DNA of 64,000 nucleotides from Acuticoccus sp039189655. Lineage in GTDB: Bacteria > Pseudomonadota > Alphaproteobacteria > Rhizobiales > Amorphaceae. A program made the translations under genes and the position numbers. Position 1 is the stretch's first letter. Each line of letters starts with the position of its first letter. A model generated the notes under the pieces. The model ran no database searches, had not been told where the DNA came from, and worked only from the letters and a program-made list of their open reading frames with translations. The stretch spans positions 1 through 64,000 of the forward strand of contig JBCCYN010000004.1 in the NCBI GenBank assembly GCA_039189655.1. Reading direction: 5' to 3'. This document shows positions 8,044 to 16,458 of this stretch, piece after piece.

Positions 8044-10761
8044 CTATTCGACCCGGGTTCCTAAGTCGTCGTTGGCGTCGAATTCGTCGTTCGTGCCAAA
8101 TTCATCGTTCGTGCCGAATTCGTCGCCCATCTGGCCGTCATCGAACTCAAAATCCTCACTGCTCGACACGTCATCGAACTCGAAATCGTCGCTCTCGTAA
8201 CCCGCGATCTCGTCGTCCTTCGACAGGAGAGGAGTGATACGGCGCACGCTCACACGGCGGTTGGCCTGGTTGGGCCCCTCCACCTGGACCTTCAAGTCGC
8301 CCTCGCCAAAACCCTGGGTGACGAGGTTTTCCGGCGGAATCTCGAAAAACTCAGTGAGAATTTCGGCAACCGCCTCCGCCCGCTCGTCGCTCAGTGCCAG
8401 ATTGTCGAGTTCGGTCCCCACCGCGTCGGTGTGCCCCTCGATGAGATAGACCTCGCCGGGATCTTCAAAGACCGCCTCCTCGATGGCGATGCCGATGCTT
8501 TCAAGGGCGCCGATCTGGTCCTCGCTCACCTCTGCCGAGCCGAAGGCGAATGTGATCGTATCCACGTCGACCCGCGGCATATACCCGCGCAGATCCTGAT
8601 TGGCGAGAACCTGATTGAGGGTGTAGCTGCGGTCGATTTCATCGACGGGATCGGCAACGAGAGCCTCGTAGACGTCCTCCACCGGCGCCCTCGAGGGTTC
8701 GACCACATAGCGCTCTGGGGCAACGGTGACCCGGGGCGGCGGGACGTTGACGATCACTTCCGTCTCTTCCCCCCACCAGGTGGGAAGGTTGTTGAAAAGC
8801 GTGACCGTGCCGCCGCCCGGCAAGACCCGATAACGGCGAATGGGGATGCCGAATTCATCCGTCACCGTGACGACGCGAACCCCGTTGGGTCGCACCACCA
8901 CCGTTTCGCGCCAGCCGTTGTTCAGCTCGTAAACGTTGACGCCGCGGGCGCGCCAGTTGAGGCGGTCATAGCCGGGGTTCACCACGAAGGCGACGTTAGT
9001 ACCGCGGTAGATTACCCGGTCACGGACGCGGATGGGCTCGGCTCGGCGGAAGAAGTTTAGCTCACGCCGGTACTGGCGCCGCTCCGCCCGACGCAGCGCC
9101 GCTTCCCGACGTTCCCAATCGCGAACCCGTTGCCGGCGTTCCGCGCGACGCACCGGTGCAAGGTCACGGCGATCGGCCCGACGCACGCGCCTGCGCAGCT
9201 CAGCGCGTCGGTCGCGCAGTGCATCGGCACGACGCTGCTCCCGCACTTCCCTGCGGCGAAAGTCTTCCTGCCGCGCCTGCCTAATTTCCCGGCGGCGCCG
9301 TAGCTCGCGCTGATCGCGACGACCTTCCTGCTCGTTGGGAACGGCCAGGCGATTGCCCTGCGCATCAAGAATGGTTCCGGGCTGGCGCGGACGCCCCCGT
9401 CCATTGCGTTGATCGCGGAGCATCCGCTCCCGGCGTGCACGGCGCTGCTCCGGCGACAGGTTTTGGCCGTTGGCACGCTCGCGCCGGCGTTGCTCTCGCC
9501 GCTGACGAAGCTGCTCGCGGGTCAGGCTGTCTTGATTCCGGCCCCGCGCCTGTTGCCGTTGGCGCTGTTCGCGCTGCTCGCGCTGGCGGCGACGCCGTTC
9601 AGGCGACAGGTTTTGTCCCTGGGCCCTTTCCAACCGCCGCCGCTCGCGCCTCTCGCGGAGCTGCTCGCGGGTCAAGTTTTGCTGGTTCTGCCGTTGGCCT
9701 CGCTGCCGCTGACGCTGCTGGCGCCGCTGCTCCGCCGAAAGGTTCTGCTGGTTCTGCCGCTGGGCTCGCTGCCGCTGGCGCTGCTCGCGCTGCCGGCGCC
9801 GCTGCTCTGGCGAAAGGTTTTGCTGGTTCTGCCGCTGGGCTCGGCGTTGCTGGCGCTGTTCACGCAGCTGGCGCCGCTGCTCTGCCGAAAGGTTCTGCTG
9901 ATTCTGCCTCTGGGCTCGGCGTTGCTGGCGCTGCTCGCGCTGCCGGCGCCGCTGCTCTGGCGAAAGGTTCTGTTGGTTCTGCCTCTGAGCTCGGCGTTGC
10001 TGGCGCTGCTCGCGCTGCCGGCGCCGCTGCTCCGCCGAAAGGTTTTGCTGGTTCTGCCGTTGGGCTCGCTGACGCTGGCGCTGCTCGCGCTGCCGCCGCC
10101 GTTGCTCCGCCGATGGGTTTTGCTGGTTCTGCCGTTGGGCCCGCTGACGCTGACGCTGTTCGCGTTGCCGGCGCCGCTGGTCCGGTGAGGCATTCTGACG
10201 GTTCTGCCCCTGCGCCCTTTGTCGATCACGTTGCTGGCGTTGTTGGCGTTGCCGGCGGCGCTGATCGGGCGCGGCGTTCTGCTGATTTTGCCGCTGCGCG
10301 CGCTGCCGTTGGCGTTCCTGCCGGCGACGGCGCCGCTCCTCTGGGGAGACATTCTGCGCGGTCTGGCGCTCTGTCTCGCGACCAGCGCGCCCTTCCCGCT
10401 GCTGCCGCCGCTGTTGGGCGTCCATACCGCGAGTATCGGCCCGGCGCTCTCGGCTAGCCTGGCGTCGCTGCCGCCACTCATCGCGGGAAATCTCTTGCCG
10501 GGTCTGTCGGTCTTGCACCGCCTGTTGGGTTTCGCCACGGTTTGACCGTTGGCGTGCCCGCTCTTCGCGCCGCTGCTTGCGCCGGGCCTCGCGCCGGCGC
10601 TTGCGGTCGTCCTCGCTGAGTTGGGAAACGAGGATTTCGTCGCCGAGCAGCACCGGAACCGCTCGGCTCGTCGGCGCCTCATCCAAAGCCTTGGCGAAGG
10701 ATGGAATACTGATGCCGGCCACGGCCAGCGCGACAACTACAAATTTACACGCCTGTCGCAT
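8044..10761 (-). CDS. OmpA-family protein with a long Arg/Gln repeat region
   Basis: A 905-residue envelope protein. The ATG at 10759-10761 follows a GAGGGA site and gives a clean signal peptide (about residues 1-24, cleavage after PSFA). Next come a basic Arg/Gln-rich coiled or disordered region (about 55-560) with a 25-residue tandem repeat, a middle section with beta-rich character (about 575-720), an OmpA peptidoglycan-binding domain (about 735-850, with FAFGSAEV, EGHTDAVG and NRRVSVRR), and an acidic tail of about 50 residues ending in DEFGTN copies. The OmpA domain should anchor it to peptidoglycan in the periplasm. The repeat region could span the periplasm or bind anionic polymers; this is inference. 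It is probably monocistronic, with its own terminator. Confidence 0.85.
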   Translation of the reverse strand: MRQACKFVVVALAVAGISIPSFAKALDEAPTSRAVPVLLGDEILVSQLSEDDRKRRREARRKQRREERARQRSNRGETQQAVQDRQTRQEISRDEWRQRRQASRERRADTRGMDAQQRRQQREGRAGRETERQTAQNVSPEERRRRRQERQRQRAQRQNQQNAAPDQRRRQRQQRQQRDRQRAQGQNRQNASPDQRRRQREQRQRQRAQRQNQQNPSAEQRRRQREQRQRQRAQRQNQQNLSAEQRRRQREQRQQRRAQRQNQQNLSPEQRRRQREQRQQRRAQRQNQQNLSAEQRRQLREQRQQRRAQRQNQQNLSPEQRRRQREQRQRQRAQRQNQQNLSAEQRRQQRQRQRGQRQNQQNLTREQLRERRERRRLERAQGQNLSPERRRRQREQREQRQRQQARGRNQDSLTREQLRQRREQRRRERANGQNLSPEQRRARRERMLRDQRNGRGRPRQPGTILDAQGNRLAVPNEQEGRRDQRELRRRREIRQARQEDFRRREVREQRRADALRDRRAELRRRVRRADRRDLAPVRRAERRQRVRDWERREAALRRAERRQYRRELNFFRRAEPIRVRDRVIYRGTNVAFVVNPGYDRLNWRARGVNVYELNNGWRETVVVRPNGVRVVTVTDEFGIPIRRYRVLPGGGTVTLFNNLPTWWGEETEVIVNVPPPRVTVAPERYVVEPSRAPVEDVYEALVADPVDEIDRSYTLNQVLANQDLRGYMPRVDVDTITFAFGSAEVSEDQIGALESIGIAIEEAVFEDPGEVYLIEGHTDAVGTELDNLALSDERAEAVAEILTEFFEIPPENLVTQGFGEGDLKVQVEGPNQANRRVSVRRITPLLSKDDEIAGYESDDFEFDDVSSSEDFEFDDGQMGDEFGTNDEFGTNDEFDANDDLGTRVE
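9451..10359 (-). repeat. Tandem 75-bp (25-residue) repeat array within the OmpA-family gene
   Basis: About eleven tandem units encode a consensus close to QQNLSPEQRRRQREQRQ followed by a short RAQRQN-type end. Six consecutive units at 9751-10200 are exactly 25 residues long; flanking units vary (22, 25 and 28 residues) and diverge toward LTREQLR on the 3' side. Units alternate between NLSAEQ and NLSPEQ, a sign of duplication in pairs or of unequal exchange. All units stay in frame. Copy number is likely to vary between strains and to be hard to assemble. Confidence 0.9.
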
Positions 10762-10903
10762 GTCACTTGTCCCTCGTGCTGCGATGGAATGCGCACTCAT
10801 CGCAGGTCCCTAAAGGTTCAGTAATGTACGTTGGCTGAATGGCCCTGATGAATGTCTGATCGTACCGTCCAAGCGCCCCGCCAGCCTAGCCGGGCAGCAA
10901 TCC

Positions 10904-12328
10904 TTACGTGTGAATAACCCGCCCATACGCGTCGAGCACGGATTCGTGCATCATTTCTGAAAGCGTCGGATGCGGGAACACGGCGTGCATGAGGTCTTCT
11001 TCGGTGGTTTCTAAGTTCATCGCCACCACGAACCCCTGGATGAGCTCCGTCACCTCAGCGCCCGCCATATGAGCCCCTAAGAGTTCGCCGGTCTTGGCGT
11101 CGAACACGGTTTTTACGAGGCCCTCCGGCTCGCCCAGCGCAATGGCCTTACCGTTGCCGATGAACGGAAAACGGCCGACCTTCACCGCGTGCCCCGCCTC
11201 CATTGCCTTGGCTTCGGTGAGCCCCACCGAGGCAACCTGCGGCTGACAGTAGGTACAGCCGGGGATTTTTCCCTTGTCGAGCGGATGGGGGTTTAGGCCG
11301 GCAATGGCTTCCACGCAGATCACGCCCTCGTGCTCAGCCTTGTGGGCAAGCATCGGCGGCCCTGCCACATCGCCAATGGCATAGATCCCGGGAACGTTCG
11401 TGCGGCCCAGCCCATCAGCGACGATGATGCCCCGGTCGGTCTTCACACCGAGACCTTCGAGGTTGAGCCCCTCCACGTTGCCCACCACCCCGACGGCGGA
11501 GATGATCGTCTCCACCTCGCGCACGTCGCTCTTGCCGCCCTTTTCGATGGTAGCTTTGAGGGTCTTGCCCTTTTCCACCTTAGCCACCTTGGCGCCGGTG
11601 ATAATCTCGATCCCCATCTTTTCGAGGCGCTTGCGGACGTGGGCAGCAATTTCCGCATCTTCCACCGGCAGGATCTGGTCAAGCAGCTCCACCACGGTCA
11701 CCTTCGATCCCATGGAATTGAAAAAGCTCGCAAACTCGATCCCAATGGCGCCCGATCCCACCACCAGAATCGTCTTTGGCAGCGTTTTGGGCACCATCGC
11801 CTCAAAGTAGGTCCAGATGCGCTCCTTGTCGGGCTCCAGACCCGGCAAAACGCGAGGGCGCGTGCCGGTCGCGACAATGACGTGCTTGGCTCCATAGGTC
11901 CCCGGCCCCAACGCGCCCTTCGGGGCATCGGGCGCTTCGCTCACTAAAACTTTTCCGGGGGCGTCGATCTTCGCCGAACCCCATATGACATCCACTTTGT
12001 TCTTCTTCAGGAGGAAGCCGACGCCATTGTTGAGTTGCGACGAGACTCCGCGCGAACGCTTCACCACGGCGCTTAGGTCGAAGGACACATCTTTGGCGGA
12101 AAGGCCGAATTCCTTGGCGTGGATCATGTGGTCGTAGATTTCCGCCGACCGCAGCAACGCCTTGGTGGGAATGCAGCCCCAGTTGAGGCAGATTCCGCCC
12201 AGGTGCTTGTTCTCCACCACCGCCGTCTTGAGGCCGAGCTGCGCGGACCTGATCGCGGTGACGTAGCCGCCCGGCCCCGCGCCGATAATGAGAACGTCAT
12301 ATCCGCCGCCGGCGCCGTTCGCTGCCAT
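10904..12328 (-). CDS. lpdA: Dihydrolipoamide dehydrogenase (E3)
   Basis: A 474-residue FAD-dependent E3 subunit, which reoxidises dihydrolipoamide of 2-oxoacid dehydrogenase complexes and of the glycine cleavage system with NAD+. The FAD-binding GAGPGG is at residues 16-21, the redox-active disulfide in CLNWGC at Cys47 and Cys52, an NAD-binding GSGAIGIEFA in the middle, and the C-terminal FPHPTLSE supplies the catalytic His-Glu pair. The start follows GAGGAG. No E1 or E2 gene is adjacent, so the partner complex is not shown here; the upstream neighbour on the same strand is corA. Confidence 0.97.
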   Translation of the reverse strand: MAANGAGGGYDVLIIGAGPGGYVTAIRSAQLGLKTAVVENKHLGGICLNWGCIPTKALLRSAEIYDHMIHAKEFGLSAKDVSFDLSAVVKRSRGVSSQLNNGVGFLLKKNKVDVIWGSAKIDAPGKVLVSEAPDAPKGALGPGTYGAKHVIVATGTRPRVLPGLEPDKERIWTYFEAMVPKTLPKTILVVGSGAIGIEFASFFNSMGSKVTVVELLDQILPVEDAEIAAHVRKRLEKMGIEIITGAKVAKVEKGKTLKATIEKGGKSDVREVETIISAVGVVGNVEGLNLEGLGVKTDRGIIVADGLGRTNVPGIYAIGDVAGPPMLAHKAEHEGVICVEAIAGLNPHPLDKGKIPGCTYCQPQVASVGLTEAKAMEAGHAVKVGRFPFIGNGKAIALGEPEGLVKTVFDAKTGELLGAHMAGAEVTELIQGFVVAMNLETTEEDLMHAVFPHPTLSEMMHESVLDAYGRVIHT

Positions 12329-12544
12329 GGTCGCTCCTCAAATCCTGATGCTTGCCCGGACCTTAAGGCGGCTTTTCCACGCATGGAACCGGCGCGGCGG
12401 CCTATCACCCGGTCAAAACGCGCCCCGGCGCCCCGCCCACCGCCCGGCAGAACAGGGCTTTGCCGCCCACTGGGTCGTCAAAGCGACGCCAGAAAACTTC
12501 TCCCCACAACGCCCCTCGGCCCATCACTAGGGCGTGCGACGGTT

Positions 12545-13507
12545 TTAAAGCCAGCGGCGCCAGCGGATCACGAACCCCACAATGATGGCAGCGATCGCCA
12601 TGCCGCCGATGGATATGAAGAACCCGTGATGCCACTTCAGCACCGGCATTGCCGGGAAGTTCATCCCGAAAATGGACGCAATCAGCGTTGCCGGCAGGAA
12701 CATGGCGGCCACCACTGACAGAAGCATCATGATCTCATTCTGATCGAGCGTGATCATCCCCAACATCGCATCCATGAGAAACTCGATCTTGGCATCGAGC
12801 GCTTCGGCGAACTCGGCAAGGGCCCGAACGTCTGCCCGCAGCGCCGCCACAGCGCTTTCATTGTCGAGGTGGGGTGTGATGGTGCTTGCGTGCTGCTCCA
12901 TGAAAACGCTGAGGCGCTGCAAGCTCGTCAAACTATCTTGAAGACGCACGATCTGCGTGCCGCGAAAGCCCAGCCGCTTCATGATGGATTGGACCCGCGT
13001 GCGAGCGCGGCGCTTGCGGGAATCGGGGTCAAAAATTTGCGCGGCGATCTGGTCGATCTCAGCCCCGAGCATTTCCAGACGATCGGCCACCACCTCCACG
13101 CTGCTCTCCACGAGGTCGATGAAGATGTCGTGGGCCTTGAGGTCGCTGGCGTGGGACGGATTGGTGGCGAACTCCCGCGCCGCCTCAAAGGGCGCACTGT
13201 CGGCGGAGTGGACTGTGATGAGAACGCCATCGGCGAGAATGCAGGTGACGGGTGAAGCGGGAATGGTGGTGGCTTGGGCCACCCCGGAAAAGGTCATTAC
13301 GAGTTTGCCGTCGGTATCCACCAGGCGGCTCGACGGCTCGATGGCCCGCATGCGGACCCGAAGCGGCAGGGAAATACCGAGGGATTGGGCGGCAAGTTCC
13401 CGTTCTTCGGCGGTGGGCGCGATGAGATCGATCCAGATGGCGTTCTGGATAGCAAGGCCCTCTCGGGGCTCGAACCCGTTCTCGGTCCTGACGATGCTGC
13501 GGATCAT
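12545..13507 (-). CDS. corA: CorA-family magnesium/metal ion channel
   Basis: A 320-residue CorA-type protein. It has a soluble N-terminal funnel domain, a long stalk helix, and two C-terminal transmembrane helices. The first ends in the diagnostic GMN motif (IFGMNFPAMP) and is followed by the periplasmic loop KWHHGF. CorA forms a homopentameric inner-membrane channel for Mg2+, sometimes Co2+ or Ni2+; a Zn2+ efflux function (ZntB type) cannot be excluded. It lies 33 bases after ppdK on the same strand and is probably co-transcribed with it. Confidence 0.93.
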   Translation of the reverse strand: MIRSIVRTENGFEPREGLAIQNAIWIDLIAPTAEERELAAQSLGISLPLRVRMRAIEPSSRLVDTDGKLVMTFSGVAQATTIPASPVTCILADGVLITVHSADSAPFEAAREFATNPSHASDLKAHDIFIDLVESSVEVVADRLEMLGAEIDQIAAQIFDPDSRKRRARTRVQSIMKRLGFRGTQIVRLQDSLTSLQRLSVFMEQHASTITPHLDNESAVAALRADVRALAEFAEALDAKIEFLMDAMLGMITLDQNEIMMLLSVVAAMFLPATLIASIFGMNFPAMPVLKWHHGFFISIGGMAIAAIIVGFVIRWRRWL

Positions 13508-13540
13508 GGTCGCGCGCTTCTCAACGCCGTGCCGCCGTCC

Positions 13541-16207
13541 TCACGCCGACCGCCCGAGCGCTGCCTGGGCGGCCGCAAGACGGGCGATGGGAACCCGAAA
13601 GGGCGAGCAGGACACGTAGTCGAGGTCGACACCCTCGCAAAAGGTGATGGACGCCGGATCGCCGCCGTGTTCGCCGCAAATGCCGAGTTTGATGTCACCG
13701 CGCGACTTGCGCCCGTTCTCCACCGCCATGCGCACCAACGCACCCACCCCGTCCACATCGATGGACACGAACGGGTCCACGTCGATGATGGATTCGCGCA
13801 GGTACGCCCCCAGGAAGACGCTGGCATCATCGCGGCTGATACCGAAGGTGGTCTGGGTGAGATCGTTGGTGCCGAAGGAGAAAAATTCCGCGGCTTCAGC
13901 AATGGACGCCGCGTTCAGTGCGGCGCGGGGCAACTCCACCATGGTGCCCACCTGATAGTCGAAGGTCTGGCCGGTTTCCCGCGCCACGTCTCGCGCGGTC
14001 TGGTCGATGCGCTTCTTCACGAAGTCGAGTTCACTCTTCAGGCTCACCAGAGGCACCATCACCTCAGGGACCACCGGCGCGCCCGTCTTTTGCGCGGCCG
14101 CGATTGCCGCTTCGAAGATCGCCCGCGCCTGCATTTCGGCGATTTCCGGATAACTGACGGCAAGGCGGCAGCCGCGGTGCCCCAGCATCGGGTTGAATTC
14201 ATGGAGCGAACGGGCCCGGGCGCGCATCTTGTCGACGGGGACGCCAAGCGCGGTCGCCACCTCCTCGATTTCCTCCTCGGTGGAGGGAATGAATTCGTGG
14301 AGCGGCGGATCGAGGAGCCGGATGGTGACGGGAAGCCCGGCCATGATCTCAAAAAGGGCGGCAAAATCTTCCCGCTGCATGGGCAAGAGCTTGTCGAGCG
14401 CCGCGCGACGCCCGTTGCTATCGTCGGCAAGAATCATCTCGCGCATGGCGTTGATGCGCGCGGCTTCGAAGAACATGTGCTCGGTGCGGCAAAGCCCGAT
14501 GCCCTCAGCACCGAATTCCCGGGCGGTGCGAGCATCGTGGGGGGTGTCGGCGTTGGTGCGCACCCGCATGCGCCGCGCCTCGTCCGCCCAGCCCATGATG
14601 CGCTGAAAATCCTCCGACAGTTCCGGCGACAGCATCGGCACCTCGCCGACCAAGACTTCGCCCGTGCCGCCATCGATGGTGATAAGATCGCCGGCCTTAA
14701 GCGTCACGCCGTGGGCGGAGATGGTCTCGTCGGCATAGTTGACGCGCACCGATCCGGCGCCGGACACGCAAGGCTTGCCCATCCCGCGCGCCACCACCGC
14801 CGCATGGCTCGTCATGCCGCCGCGGGTCGTAAAGACGCCGCCGGCGGCGTGCATCCCCGAAATGTCCTCCGGCGACGTTTCCACCCGGCAAAGGATGCAG
14901 GGGCGACCAAGGCTTTGAAGGCGCTCTGCTTCTTCTGAGGTAAACACGATCTCGCCGGAAGCCGCGCCCGGTGATGCCGGCAGCGCCTTGGCGAAAATTT
15001 CCTTCTCGCTGCTGGGGTCGATGGTGGGGTGAAGAAGCTGGTCGAGGGAGTTGGGCTCGATGCGCTTGACCGCCTCTTGTCGGCTGATCAGGCCTTCGTT
15101 GACCATGTCGACGGCAATTTTGAGCGCCGCTTTCGCCGTGCGCTTGCCGCTGCGGGTCTGAAGCATCCAGAGCTTGTTGCGCTCGATGGTGAATTCCAGG
15201 TCCTGCACGTCGCGATAGTGCGCTTCGAGTTTCTGGCACACGGCGCTGAACTCGGCGAACGCGTCGGGCAGCGCGGCCTCCATGGACGGCTTGTCGGAGT
15301 AGGCCTCTTTGCGGGCCTTTTCGGTGATGTCCTGGGGGGTGCGGATGCCCGCCACCACGTCTTCGCCCTGGGCGTTGATGAGGAACTCGCCGTAGAGCGC
15401 GTTCTCGCCGGTGGAAGGATTGCGGGTAAACGCGACGCCGGTCGCGGACGTTTCACCCATGTTGCCGAACACCATCGCCTGAACGGTGACGGCTGTTCCC
15501 CAACGCTCCGGTATGGCGTGCAGGCGACGGTAAGTGATCGCGCGCTCGTTTCGCCAGGAGCCGAACACCGCGCCGATGGCCCCCCAGAGCTGGTCCTTCG
15601 GGTCCTGGGGGAATTGCTGCCCGGTGGCCTTTTCGACGATAGCCTTATAGTCCGCGATGAGGCCCTTGAGGTCGGCAGCGCTCAAATCGGTGTCCAACTC
15701 GACACCCTTGCTCTCCTTCAGCCCTTCGAGCGTTTCGTCGAAGTGACGCATGGGTACGCCAAGCACCACATCGCTGAACATCTGGATGAAGCGGCGATAA
15801 CTGTCCAAGGCGAACCGCTCGTCTCCGGCGTTTTCGCCAAGGGCCCGCACGGTCTCATCGTTAAGGCCAAGATTGAGGACGGTGTCCATCATGCCGGGCA
15901 TGGAGATGCGCGCCCCCGAACGCACCGAAACCAGGAGCGGCATTTTGGGATCGCCAAAGCAGCGGCCGGTAGACGCGGCGATCTTTCCCAGCGCGTCGTC
16001 CACCTCGCTGGAAAGCTCCGGCGGGTAGGTTTCGTCGTGCTCGTAGTAGTAGGTGCAAACTTCGGTGGTGATGGTCATACCGGGCGGCACGGGCAAACCC
16101 AGGTTCGACATCTCGGCGAGATTGGCGCCTTTACCGCCGAGGAGATCGCGCTGGCTCGCGTTGCCCTCAGCTTTCCCATCGCCGAAGGCGTAGACCCATC
16201 TGCCCAT
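13541..16207 (-). CDS. ppdK: Pyruvate, phosphate dikinase
   Basis: An 888-residue PPDK, which interconverts pyruvate, ATP and phosphate with phosphoenolpyruvate, AMP and pyrophosphate. The N-terminal nucleotide-binding domain begins VYAFGDGKAEG. The swivelling domain carries the phosphorylated histidine in GGMTSHAAVV (about His468). The C-terminal TIM barrel has the catalytic cysteine in GICGEHGG (about Cys844). A GTG one codon earlier is possible, but the ATG at 16205-16207 has AAGGAC at good spacing. The gene precedes corA and is divergent from the TPR-protein gene. The family and function are firm. Confidence 0.97.
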   Translation of the reverse strand: MGRWVYAFGDGKAEGNASQRDLLGGKGANLAEMSNLGLPVPPGMTITTEVCTYYYEHDETYPPELSSEVDDALGKIAASTGRCFGDPKMPLLVSVRSGARISMPGMMDTVLNLGLNDETVRALGENAGDERFALDSYRRFIQMFSDVVLGVPMRHFDETLEGLKESKGVELDTDLSAADLKGLIADYKAIVEKATGQQFPQDPKDQLWGAIGAVFGSWRNERAITYRRLHAIPERWGTAVTVQAMVFGNMGETSATGVAFTRNPSTGENALYGEFLINAQGEDVVAGIRTPQDITEKARKEAYSDKPSMEAALPDAFAEFSAVCQKLEAHYRDVQDLEFTIERNKLWMLQTRSGKRTAKAALKIAVDMVNEGLISRQEAVKRIEPNSLDQLLHPTIDPSSEKEIFAKALPASPGAASGEIVFTSEEAERLQSLGRPCILCRVETSPEDISGMHAAGGVFTTRGGMTSHAAVVARGMGKPCVSGAGSVRVNYADETISAHGVTLKAGDLITIDGGTGEVLVGEVPMLSPELSEDFQRIMGWADEARRMRVRTNADTPHDARTAREFGAEGIGLCRTEHMFFEAARINAMREMILADDSNGRRAALDKLLPMQREDFAALFEIMAGLPVTIRLLDPPLHEFIPSTEEEIEEVATALGVPVDKMRARARSLHEFNPMLGHRGCRLAVSYPEIAEMQARAIFEAAIAAAQKTGAPVVPEVMVPLVSLKSELDFVKKRIDQTARDVARETGQTFDYQVGTMVELPRAALNAASIAEAAEFFSFGTNDLTQTTFGISRDDASVFLGAYLRESIIDVDPFVSIDVDGVGALVRMAVENGRKSRGDIKLGICGEHGGDPASITFCEGVDLDYVSCSPFRVPIARLAAAQAALGRSA

Positions 16208-16458
16208 CACTGACGTCCTTGTTCAATCCAACGTGATGTATACGGCGCACGCGTTCAGGTGGAAACGGCAGTGGCACACGCCAGCGCCCTCTATGTGGTA
16301 TGCCGTTAATGGGGTCGTGGCTTTCTGGCCGAGACAACTTGCGAACTCGCCGCCCTTGGCGCACTTGTGTTTGATCGCTCCGGATATGACGTGAGCCTCG
16401 GGATGGACTACGATCCACCGGGAATCGTGAACCGTTGAGTCGCGAAAAGGGACAGATT

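Noticed and set aside
9409..10457. Long plus-strand open frames (260 and 340 codons) across the OmpA-family repeat array
   Set aside because: They are mirror images of the minus-strand 75-base repeats, rich in Leu/Ala by complementarity, and have no start signals. The minus-strand gene has a signal peptide and an OmpA domain.
13274..14938. 554-codon open frame on the plus strand
   Set aside because: It lies antisense to ppdK and corA, which are clear genes. Long antisense frames are common in GC-rich DNA.
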